The notes under the pieces: generated by a model
What the model saw: only the letters and a program-made list of their open reading frames with translations
Told to the model about the DNA's origin: nothing
Databases searched by the model: none
Part shown: positions 38,370-49,711 of the stretch, piece by piece
How positions within the stretch are numbered: position 1 is the stretch's first letter
Layout of the letters: each line of letters opens with the position of its first letter
Program-made: the position numbers and the translations under genes
Assembly (NCBI GenBank): GCA_036872755.1
Contig: JAVHNS010000003.1
Coordinates: forward strand, 124,001-188,000
Source: Orbilia blumenaviensis
Taxonomy: Eukaryota; Ascomycota; Orbiliomycetes; Orbiliales; Orbiliaceae
Length of the DNA stretch: 64,000 nt
Direction: 5' to 3'

Positions 38370-38389
38370 AAGAAGAAGAAGAAGAAGAA
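38370..38389 (+). repeat. GAA trinucleotide microsatellite
   Basis: About six perfect GAA/AAG units followed by A-rich sequence. Confidence 0.85.
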
Positions 38390-39028
38390 AATAAAAAGAA
38401 AATAAAAAAAATAAAAGTCAGAAAAAAAGACAAATGTTGGAAAGTAAAATTGGCGTCTTCAAGGTATTTTCGGGTTCAGCGGATACAAAAATTGAATTCC
38501 TCCCTGGGAAATCGAATGTCGAAGCCGTGAAGAATTACAAGTATCCGTTCGCTTTGTATGACGATCAGCTCATTGTTGGTACATATAATCGAATGTCGAG
38601 GATGGCGAATCGAGGGTTGGGCGGGAGTATATTAATGTTCCGTTAGATGCTGGCAATGCCGGTACCTATGAGGAGGCTATCGACTGGGCGACGTCGTAGT
38701 CGGAATGCAAAATGCAAATGAAGGCGACGATAATAATAAATATAATGGGCAGCCAGCGATTTATGGAATACGAGGGATTCAAAGAAGAAACATTAGCAGC
38801 TGACGAGAGGGACCCAGGTTTGTTTTATTCTTTGTCAGGGCTATAGTAAGTCAGTTTGCCGATTTGGGGCTGGAAATAAGTCGCACTTTCTCACAGTACA
38901 GAAGATTCGTCTGTACAATTTCCAGGCTTGGTTTGGAGCTTGAAGGACCCACGGCAGCTTGAACGGCTACGAACCGGTTCTGCCCTTGTGCAAATCTCTC
39001 GGGGGGCTCTCGTTGCTTTTTTCTTCCG

Positions 39029-39092
39029 TTTTTTTTTTTTTTTTTACCTTTAACCTTTCTTTCTTTCTTTTGTTTCTTTCTTTCTTTCTTTC
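39029..39092 (+). repeat. Poly(T) plus TTTC microsatellite
   Basis: A T run at 39029-39045 is followed by TTTC tetranucleotide repeats at 39056-39092 with one interruption. Confidence 0.85.
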
Positions 39093-40996
39093 AAGTTGGG
39101 TGAACTATTGGGGCTAAAATGTATATAACGTAACACCACCAAAAGGAGTGAGGATAGGAAAAGAAAATTGAATCAAATGGGAGGCGACGATGTCGGTGAG
39201 GTTTGTCCTGCTGGTAGTTTCCACTGAACAAGGGTAAAGCTAGATTGGTCGATTATAATTCGTGCACGGTACCGTTGGGTTACTCCAATCTTTCCACTGC
39301 GATGCAGTTGCAGTCGCGAGATCGACGTTATCCCTTTCGGTCGAATTGAATTGGATTGAATCGAATTGAACCTCAACCGATATATATCCACGGTTCGGTT
39401 CGAGCACGTACGATGCAATGTATGATCGATTTGCTTCTTGGGAGGGCTCGAGGGGGGGGCCATACAAAGCAAAGAGTTGTTCTAAAACTCTAGAACTCCC
39501 AAAAGGCGCAGGCCGTATCTTTCTGTCAAGGGTATGTCAGATGCCGTCTATTTTATACCAGGAAGAAACATTAATGGTTTTCATTTTTCCCTTCTGTTCT
39601 GCACCCAAAAGAAAACCCTGAACATGAACCTTGCCCTCCACATTTTTTCCATCGATGAGACCGAGATTTCTGTTTGGCCTCGTCGTCCTCGTGAAATCGT
39701 TGGGGTACCCCAGGCCTCCCCCGTTAAAGTGGGGCATGACCCGCTTCTCCCATTGGTGTTCGAGGACAACGGTGATGTTAGATTTCGTTTTGTTCAAGTT
39801 TCCTGGTGTTATGTACCGAGGGTGACATGCAGCAGCGGAAAAAGAAATGATGGATTGGATGCAACCAAGAAGGACCCGGTCGGCTGGTTGAGGAGGAGGA
39901 AGTCTTGGGCATCTGCCTCTCCCATGGCCGGCCATGGCCCAGAAGAGGTTCCCCACCCGACCATACATGCTTAGCTTTGACATCGATGGCCATGGATGAT
40001 GGGTGATGATGTGTGGATGGCCATGGAACGAACACTTTATCCCGCCTCCAATCCCATACAGACCGACATTATTACATTTCCCATATGGCCATCTGCGATG
40101 ATATTATCCAGCAGAGGCGCACGAGGGATCTGAGCGATATGGGGAAAAAACGGGGAAATAGCTCGCTAGACCTATTCTATTTTATTTTTTTATGGTCATT
40201 GCACCTGCATGACCATGGACAGCTACGGCCGGCAGGAGTAGGTTAATAGATCCAAGCTCTGTCGACCCGTCGAGCTGACAGCCATTATACGAACTTCATG
40301 GTTCCTGACAGCACCCGTCTGCAATATTCATGATCAAATGCACAAAAGTGATATACCGGCACCCGAAAGCGCCCGTTGGATGTGTGTTATTTGCCTCACA
40401 GGTTATTCCATGACGATATTATCATATTTTTTCCTCATTTATTTTATTTTTCTATTTTATTTTATTTTATTTTTGTTTTCTCTGACGCATTCGAAAGAGC
40501 GTGTGCATTATATTATGAATTGCGCAGATAGAAAATTTTCTCACCGGAGGTGCAGCGCTGCAGCAGAATGAGGGGCTTGGAGCCACACGATTGTCTCTCG
40601 TTACTAATAAGCCCTTTCATCATCCCGGACATCCAGAATTTTTCTCGTAGCGGAAGGTCTCAAAGTCACAAGATGTAACAGCCGTCGAAGGCAAGAGCCT
40701 GTGCGCAAACCGTGATTAACAAACCAAAGGAAGCGAAGAGCTCAATCCAATCCATACCAACTCAGCGGCTGCCCGCGGTGGCCTCAAAATGACGATTGGA
40801 AGACCTAACCTTGTATGGTTATAGAGCCGATACCCGGTCTGCCTGCGAATCGACACATCGCCAATATCGCAGCCGACTCGCGTGGCCAGACCTTCACCCG
40901 GGTCGGGTCCGGTTTCGCCCAAATCTATAGATCCTGCTTGCAAGCGCGCTCAAGCATTGCATTTTCGAACTTATAGTTGCAACCATTCACATCGTT

Positions 40997-41020
40997 AAAA
41001 AAAAAAAAAAAAAAAAAAAA
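40997..41020 (+). repeat. Poly(A) tract, 24 A
   Basis: Uninterrupted A run in the gene-poor stretch, with no element boundaries visible. Confidence 0.85.
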
Positions 41021-41492
41021 CCGTCATATGATACGATCTTTTTTCCTTTCAATGAAAAGGCAGGTACATATACCCTCGGATCGTTGACTTTCTGGTTTTT
41101 TTTGGTTGGTTTTTCCTAAAAGATCTTATACAAAACTTCATGCGTCATGCATCGAGACCTCGAACATACATTGCATATATTAGGTAGTATACGTTGACTC
41201 CATCGGCAACTTCCACCCCAACCCAACTCCAATTAAACAACATCAACAATCGGGCTTTGTCGACTTTGACTTTTTCCATAAATATAAATATATGCTCATG
41301 CTTGAACGATCGAAGCGCCCTTCGCTTCGCCAGTTGTTTGCAATGTTTGCCCGCAGGAAGGCTAGGTTTCTACCACCAAAATCGACGTATCAAAGTCTGT
41401 CCTTTGGTATGCGCTCGCGAGTGCATGCAGTTATCTCGCTCTGGATCGTTCCAGTCCGAATACTTCCATTGAAAGAAGGCTCAAGGCTTACC

Positions 41493-41505
41493 AAAAAAAA
41501 AAAAA

Positions 41506-41558
<53 letters not shown>

Positions 41559-41566
41559 AAGAGAAG
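41493..41566 (+). repeat. Poly(A) followed by GA dinucleotide microsatellite
   Basis: An A run at 41493-41514 passes directly into GA repeats with occasional GAAA units. It creates false Arg/Glu- and Leu/Ser-repeat reading frames on the two strands. Confidence 0.9.
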
Positions 41567-44500
41567 AAGTCGAATGTCGAATAATATCTGTTGCGTAACT
41601 CCATCCCCACCGTGCCGCTTCATCCCACCAATTCGCCTCTTCTTTTGAGAAACCATTTCGACATATATTCCCTTTGTTTGATATTTCTTAGTCTTCTTCT
41701 TCTTCATTCTCCCCCTTCAAATTTGATAGAAAATTTGTCAAAGCTTTTTTTATCTCAAGAAGAAAATTCCACTTGCGAGGTTTGATATCCAAGTGACCAG
41801 GTTCACGAAGGCTCCCAACACCCGCCCCGCAAAAATGGGGCACGCCACATATGCACATACCCCCGCTCCCTTTTTTGTCCCTCATAATCCCAAAAGCAAA
41901 AATACAGCCTCCTCGATCGTCACACCTGTTGACAAATCCGACATGCCGTCGGCAGGAGCTACCTTTTACTTGATACTCCGACTCTCGTGTAAAAAGGATG
42001 AATTCGAAGCAGCTGAAGTTTTTGCGTGGTCGACCGGTCGGAGCATTTCTGCATCTGAATCACACTTATTGCAGAGTTGCAGAACTTTTTGCTATTTTCC
42101 AAGCTTTGAGCTCCGTTTTCCGATTTCAGGAGTAACGAGAGTGCAAAAAAAAGTGGATGCCTCGTACCGAATCACAAGGTCCTTTTTTTTTTTCGCGACA
42201 CAACTAAAAGGTCTTGAGTCCAATTGCAAGCTCTCATAAATCTCCCATGTTAAGCTTAATATGTTTAAGATCGCGGAAGCAGGCCAGCGACTTCCGTGCC
42301 GTGAAGGGAACTGAGGAATCTTCAACGGCAATGATAGAGCTATAGCGGCCCTTATCTTAAGTCCCAAAGTAAAGCCCGCTGAAGAAAGAAAGACAGAAAA
42401 AACTTAAAAATGCCTATAAATCCCGAAACACGTTAACATGAACCTCCAATTGTGATAAAGGTCACACTTTCCGACGGCGCAAAAAGGTGTTCAAACCCTA
42501 TAACATCCCATTTATAGCGGCTTGACTAGAACCAAACCGCTGGCGATCTTCATTACTACTCCCAGCTTCAGCTTTCTGCATCGACTTCACATCCTAGGAG
42601 CAGAAATAGCCGGTAAATCGCCAGCTATTGTCCGCGGCGAATATAATACATACATATGTAACTGAATCTTTTCCCCCTTGCCTCGCTGCATCTTTCCTCC
42701 CCACCTGCGCAGCTGCGGGCTGTGGTGATGGGTTTCTTTGGGTCAGAATCCTCCTCGCGAAAGCCACGACGAGTAAAAACCCCTGCCCCATCTTTTTAAA
42801 GTAATCTTGGCGCCATCCTGTCATTTTGGGGAGCTGTTTGCTCAGGGGAAACATGCCGCTTGGACCAAGCCCAGCTCTAACATCAACCAACGCGGTCCAT
42901 TAAACCCAGTGTTTGATGAACATTTAGCAATAGAAACCGGGGAGGGTGCTCTTTCAATATTAATATTATGAAGTGCAATAGCGAAGAAATCGATATTGTC
43001 GGGCTATGTCTCAACCAAATAGTTTGGTAGTGGGTTCAGCGGCTCACTTTATATTACATGATATTAATGTTCAGCTTATTCCCTTTTGTCATACGAAATT
43101 CCATGCTGACGGGTACCGCGTACCGGCTGGTTATTTGGGCTGGCTAATTGGAAAACTGGTTCAGGGTCCCAGGACCTGAAGCAGTACCTAGAGCCGATTA
43201 CCCGGGTTTGTAGAAGGGGAGCCTGATGCCATGCCTACCCTTTCAAAGGTAACTGCGTTACACAGGCCTATACTGATTGACAAGATGCAACATCTTGAAA
43301 GCGCTTAGGTCCGGAAGGAAAGTCATTTCGAATTCCGATCCTTCTGTCAGTTCGCATAACGTCCACCGGGAGGATGTACGAATCGAACCTCCCGAAGGGT
43401 ACCGATGATTTGGTACTAATGTGAGATCGTTTGCAATAGCATAATGAGACATGACAGTTACATTAATGACTTCTAAGAATCGTATAGTTTAACGCAGAAT
43501 ATAATATGTTGATCTGTTGATCTTTGGCCCTTCCGGTATGACCGTTTACGGCATCATGAAAAATGAAAAGAAAAGAAAGGCTGTGGCAGGCTGTGGCAGA
43601 TATGTCAATGCAAGGCCTGATATAAATGTCAAGTTACTGCTGGTGAAAATAAACATCCGCCGATTTCACATTCCAAGGTCATGAAGATTGGAAGATGCGG
43701 AGTGGGCTATCAGTTCTTCGTCGATTTGATTCCACGATAGATACGTGCGGCCGTGCGCGTGATCGGAAGTTCAAGCGTTTCGAAGCAGTTTCGTCCTGAC
43801 TCCAGTGCGGGGTCTATATGGGTAATGCTTCGTAACTTTGAACATAAGCCTAACACAGTAATCTTTTTCGCGTCATCGATCGGTCGGCGGAGCCTTGCAA
43901 CAATCCATCGGAATTACGGCGACATACATAACTGTATAGCAATACCTAACATTTACAATTACCATCCGATATATCTTGCATAGATACATAAGGCTGCGGC
44001 GCTCCGTGCGGATTCAATATATTTGAATACCCGTTCCACGATTAATATCAATCTATTTCATTACACAAAGCGTTATACATCGATGCGTCAACTATCGATA
44101 TATCCCAACGACTGAATATACGTCGGATCGATCATTATTGAAAATGGTGATGAACTGGTAAATGAAAATTAACGCTATGGATCGAGATCTCTATATATAT
44201 AGAGAGAAAGCCTTCAGAATGAAATTAGCCCTATAGGTATATACGCGCACAGCTGCCTCTATGATTAAATCTGTGTAATCATTAATCACACATGCGCATA
44301 TGCTGTTATATAGAGAGGCGCAAATAGCTATCATCGTGCGGTTGTGTGCATATATACGCCATATTACTTGGATGTATACAAGAGTTTTGAACGTCATGAA
44401 CTAGCGTAGCACTTGTTTATGCGTGTTAGCATTACCGCTATATATCATGGCTATATGATGCTTGTTGATATGATACCGCACCTTAATGACGTATTTTGGA

Positions 44501-44960
44501 TATCGCATAAATGTTTTAGCCTCAAGCTAGCACATTAGAGGGATACATATTTCACCCAAGTATGTTAGGGGTTCCTGTTCACCGCGGACTGGCATTTTAA
44601 AACCTTTTTTATAAATTTGAGGCTACATGATATGACGATCATGTGCATCTAGCCAGATATCTCCGCTGGTAGCGGTTAACGGATATGTACTTTATGCACA
44701 CGGGATAGAGAAGCGATCCCTATTATAAGGTTAAACAAGTGGGTATATGAATAGACATATTCTTGAAATTCACCATGACGGTTGGTGACACTAGAGCCCC
44801 ACGGATCTATCCATGTATGCCAAATAAAATTCTAGATGTAGAAGGGCTGCAAGGGAGGTCTAGCCGCCTGGGTTAATTTTCCGACTCAGACTTTCCTCAC
44901 TCCATGTTATATCGATGCGATATATATTTTCAATTCTAACGAAGGTATTTTCCTGTGATT

Positions 44961-46379
44961 TTATTGGAGTACGTGACTCCATGCCTCTAAAAACTCTTCT
45001 GTGGAATTTAGGAATTGCTCGATATGTTCTGCCCTGTGCTCGATCGTCAATGCTACAAAGCATCTTCTCGCAAGATAGACCCCATTCTTAATCATCCAAA
45101 ACCAAAAAAGTTCCTCTGCTGACTTATTCCTGGCCTTCACATATTCTGTCCACTCCCCGCCCTTCCTCTCCCCAAAGTGGATAGCCATCAAACTACCCAC
45201 ACCGGTAGCCCAGACTTTCTCTTGCACTCCATACTTCACGAATAGATTATTTAGCTTTTCTCTCATTCCCGCTCCAAGTTTATTCATATTCTCCAAAACC
45301 TCGTCCGTTAGAATTTCCATCGCCACACACCCGGCTCTCATACTGATAACATTGTTGTTAAATGTCCCCGCGTGACTGAGAACCGATCCTCCATCACTCC
45401 TTGCTTCGTTGAATACTCTCATGATTTCTTCTTTCCCGCCAAAGCACCCAAAGCTCGAGCCACCGGCAAGGTATTTACCTAGAGTTGTCATATCTGGTTT
45501 GATACCGTTGCGTGCTTGAAGGCCGCCCGGGTGGAGTCTACTGGTCATGACTTCATCGAAGACCAAGATTGCGCCAGTTGAATCTGCCAGTGCCCTGAGG
45601 GATTGAAGAAAATCATTTGAGGCGGTGTAGCATCCTCCCGCGCCTTGCATCTGTTCCACTATGATAGCGGCAAGGTCACCTGTGGTCGTGGGGTCCTCCT
45701 GAAGTGTTTTGATGTATTTGATATCATTATAAGGTCCGACAATGAAATCATGCGGCACATTCATTGGGGACTGCGAATCAACATCTGGAAAAGCTAGGAC
45801 GGAACCGTGATATCCGCCCCCAAATACGAGTATCTAACAAGTTCCTGGTTCAGTATGTACTACTCATTCAACAGTAAGAACCAAAATACATGAAAAATCT
45901 AGAGGTGCTGGCGGTAGATGTACCTTTTTTCGTTTAGTAACAGCCTTCGCAACTGCAATGGTCATCAAGTTGGCCTCGGTCCCGCTATTCGTAAACCTAC
46001 ACCGTTGAAGACCAAATCGTTCACAGATACGTTGGGCGAATAAGCCTTCCCACTGTCCGATACCCCCAAGCACCCACCCCCCTTCCACAACATCTTGGAT
46101 AGCCTTTTTGATTCGTTCATTTGAATGCCCAAAGAGCCCGGCCGTATATTCACTTAAAAAGTCAAGATATGTAGAGCCGTCAGCTGAGGTTAAGGTTATG
46201 CCTGTTGCAGAAACAAAGGTAAGGGGGAAAGGGGAGGTATAAAGAACTGAACGGGTATTCCCGGCGGGAAAGTATTCAGACGCTTTGTCATGGTTTGATT
46301 TGGACACAGGATTTGAAGATACATAATCTGATATCGCATCTGACAAGCCTTCGGATAGGGTTCTCAACTCGGATGTCAT
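44961..46379 (-). CDS. Class III PLP aminotransferase, glutamate-1-semialdehyde 2,1-aminomutase-like
   Basis: Two exons (45924-46379, 44961-45833) with a 90-nt intron give 442 residues from the ATG at 46379; an in-frame ATG at 46421 would add 14 residues with no clear purpose. The class III fold shows FPAGNTRSVLY near the N-terminus, RFTNSGTEANLMTIAVAK (phosphate loop), VFGGGYHG, LVFDEVMTSR (Asp245, contacts the pyridine nitrogen) and TLGKYLAGGSSFG (Lys272, Schiff-base lysine). All catalytic residues are present, so it should be active. Similarity is to GSA aminomutase, but fungi make 5-aminolevulinate from glycine and succinyl-CoA, so the true substrate is probably another amino compound. 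No targeting signal is obvious. Confidence 0.9.
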
Positions 46380-49300
46380 TATGAATATAGCATTTGCTAA
46401 AATATGGGTTCCAAGGGACAAGAGTCAATAAGGCTGATAATCTGATGTTATCCGGATGGAGCCATGGGTTTAGGAAATAGAATAGGGTGCTGAATGCGGT
46501 GAGGGATACGGGAACGGCTAGTATCACAAGGACACTCGAGATACCGCAAACGGATATCCTCGGGTAACCATGACACAACACAGCAGACATGTTGGATTTT
46601 TCCTTCTGTCATTTGGAGGTTGATGACAAGCTGAATGGTCGCGTCGTTTGAATATAATGCATATATTACTATGTTATATGATGTTTATTACCTTAGGATA
46701 TTCTAAAAGATGATACCGGAGTCTCTATTTTATGACCCCAATTCAAGATATCCGCCGTCAGATTACCTATTGAAGTCATCAACACAGTGCCCAGGTCCAT
46801 ATAATGCAAAATAACATTCGGCTCTCGAACAGCAATGTCGCTCTGTTGACGGGGATGTCGAGGCCCCAAGATGCAAAATTAGATATACACCATGGAAGCC
46901 CCGAGAACGGCCCCAATTCCAAGATTTAGGGTTTAGGAAGGGGCTCAAGAGCACAGGCCGGAAAGCAGGGCTAGTGAAAGGTCGATACTGACTGGGACTC
47001 CGCCCTCATTTCCTTTCTTTCCACGCCGGTAGATGCAACCCGACCTCAGACTCAGACGTGCTCAAAGATATACTCTCCGGATCTAGTCTCGAAAGCCGTC
47101 TATTTCAAAATTACTCCTAGAAGAGTAGTCGATCCTTCAGTCTCCGCCCCCGCTGAAAGGGCTCGTCATTCCGATCCAACAGCTATCCCAATGATCAACA
47201 ACACTGCGCCCTAGAGAATCGCCCGACGGCAATCATGACTGAACAGGCCCCCAAGACCAAGAAGACGCACGTATTAGGGGGCTTCTATGCAAGGATAGTC
47301 CTAGAAGTTCGAAGGATTGGTGTTGTTGTGTGGCAAAGCTGTGACAACAATATATTGGCATACACACTTAGTGGCTCGAGGAGCGCAAAAGAAGTTGGCT
47401 CGAGAGCACCAAGAGTTTTGTATCCTTTTCCGCGCAAGTTAGTGGCCACGAAAAAAAAAAAAAACGCCGGAACAGTGTTCTGGCGTAGGGCTACTTGCAT
47501 GTAGTACTACTACCTACACCGTAAATTAGAGGGCACGTGCATTGTCACCCTATTTTAGGAGCTCTACGACAGGAGAGTAGTCCAATTTTGGGACGAATTC
47601 GCGTTTGTAATGCAGTTGATTCGTATTTGCCGCATTGTTCGCTTTTCTCGAAGCTTTCGAAGTGCACATTTTCCGAGTTCATCGTCTCTTGTCACACATT
47701 ATTGGCTCCATTGACTGTTGGTTGTTGGCTTCAGCTCGTGCAGCATGCATAAATATGTAGCCTTTCGAGTTAGTCAGATGAATGAGGCCAGGCTGGCATA
47801 TCCCGCGTGTATTTATTGCGCAGCATCAAATTCAACTTGTACCTCCAAGTATACAACGAATGGCAAGGAATCTGGCGAATTGAACATGGTATATTTCCTC
47901 GAATATGGATCAATGCAGTGAGGTAGGATTCCCGCGTGCTTGTTGGAGCGGTATGCCTGGTAGGCAGGGTGTTTGAAGAACCATGAATGGCCTGTTGCGC
48001 GAGAAAGAGAAAGGATTTGATACGCTAGCTGTGCTAAACCCGGACATATACTGTTGGGCTTTGGCAGGGTCCAGTTGGAGATGGCGGAAGAGGCAAGATG
48101 ATGTGAATATGCATGGTGACCTCGTGGGGTAAGCTGGGATTTGGAGCTACCTCGTATGCCCTAAAGGATTATCATCGAATGGAGTCGATAAGGCTATTAC
48201 CCTGGGTTGAAGGATCGATACCGAGGGATAGCTTGAGGTCTTGAGCAGCTGCTGGCGAAACACGTTTGAGTGCCTCGTAGAAGTTGGATCAAAGACCTGC
48301 TAGTTTTTGTTTCGACAAGAGTTGAAACATTTAACATGAAAAAAGGCTTTCATGGTCTCCAAGATTAAGGGTCTAACCCGCCTGCATATTCCACCATCAG
48401 TTGAAATAGCCGACGCCGCGTCAGCTCCATCCTGCTCGAGCAATTTCTTCATTTCCAACGACCCCACCCAATCATCTGATAATCTTATCAGGAGGTGAAT
48501 CGAACTTTATGTATATATATGTCACCGGAGCAGCCTCGAAATGGGTAAATAGACAGAGATATTGACGGAAAGTTCCGAAGCCAGCTTGATCGTTCTGGAA
48601 ATGTAGATCAATGCTAGTTAGACTTCTTCTACCTATGTAGAATATGCATCGTAACGATATATGGAGACCTCGACTGGGCAGCCCCCGAAGTTGAGAACGA
48701 CTAGCTGGGATGTTTGTCTGGTTGCCCGCTTCGTACTCATAGCTTCTAGCGCTCCTAATGCAGCTTATAATTTATCGATACGGTGTACACAGCGCCTTTG
48801 ATTTATATTTATCAATGATTCAATCTACGGCACATATCCCTAGAATGTTAGCGAAATCGACATACTGAGAAAATATCCAACCCGAATAAATTAAAACCCG
48901 AAAGCTAGTCGGAAATAATTGTAACCAGCGGTCGACATACGGGCAGGCTTGCAAGCACGGCTGCCTGCTAGTTACGTCAAACATAATTTAAGACAAACCT
49001 TACCGAGAAATTAATATCCAAACTACGCAGGCAAAGCGGGCGAAATAGTATCGGGCTTTGGCCTGCAGTGATTTTGAATCGTCAAATATAAAAGATCCCA
49101 CGGAAGGTGTTATATGGTCGGACAATCGGCATCAAATTTGGTGGAGCTTACGTAGTCGTCCTCGTTCAGACCGCAGCTTCAAAGGAGGGCTTGGGGGTGC
49201 TTGGAAAATCGGGCCCACTTCTGCCCGCTCCGCGCCAGACCATTGCTCTTGGCGGACGCGCCTTGCAGAAGGTTTGGGCCTTTGAGGTAGAATTTGAAGG

Positions 49301-49711
49301 TTATTGCGTGAGGTTTGCTGTGGAAGAGGGTGTCTGGCAATGGACGCAGCCCATGCCGATGGGCGGTATGGATCCTGCTAATAAGTATTAATTTTGCCTT
49401 CACGTCATTCTGAGTGCCAGTTGCAAGAGCCGGGCCCCGCGGGTGAACTTGCATGTTGTCGTTTCTCGAGTCGAGGTTCTCCACTATGGCAGATATCGAT
49501 GCATCCGGATATCCAGGCTTACGCAGCTTGCCCTCCCTTTAAAATTTCCAGTTCCCAGAAGAAAGAACGAAAGAAAAGAAAACCAAGAAAAAGGGCCCCG
49601 TTCTTTTTTGATTCCCCGTTGATAAGATAAAAATTTAAATATCCCGACTGTGCTCCAGCAGCGGAACGTCCTGCATATTTTGATGGGCAAACCTGCGAAG
49701 TCCTGCCCAAA
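46380..49711. other. Intergenic region, no supported gene
   Basis: The stretch contains the promoters of the aminomutase-like gene and the fasciclin gene. Frames such as 47235-47504, 47537-47752 and 49107-49391 lack domains and splice continuations. A GC-richer patch at 49.1-49.4 kb is mildly coding-like but unrecognised. Confidence 0.55.

Larger units (their letters stand above)
36898..44960. other. Eight-kilobase gene-poor, microsatellite-rich stretch
   Basis: No protein gene is supported. Coding-like frames are low-complexity translations or appear on both strands over the same bases (for example 39534-39983). Simple repeats are dense: GAA (38370-38389), TTTC (39056-39092), poly(A) (40997-41020) and GA (41514-41566). 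The part at 43.9-44.8 kb is AT-rich with many short palindromes such as TATATATA. A short broken frame at 38434-38700 is the only faintly gene-like item. Confidence 0.6.

Noticed and set aside
38434..38700. Short plus-strand frame, followed in another frame by NVPLDAGNAGTYEEAIDWA
   Set aside because: Mildly coding-like but no family is recognised and no intron of acceptable size joins the pieces. Left as unannotated, possibly a relic.
39534..39983. Frames of about 146-148 codons on both strands over the same bases
   Set aside because: Neither strand shows a domain, secretion signal or splice continuation. Mutual openness over GC-richer DNA is expected by chance.
41292..41707. Arg/Glu-repeat and Leu/Ser-repeat proteins on opposite strands
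   Set aside because: Both are translations of the GA microsatellite at 41514-41566.
43360..43400. GGTTCGATTC on the minus strand, like a tRNA B box
   Set aside because: The bases on either side do not pair as a T-arm stem, and no A box or acceptor stem is found upstream. No tRNA gene is supported in the window.
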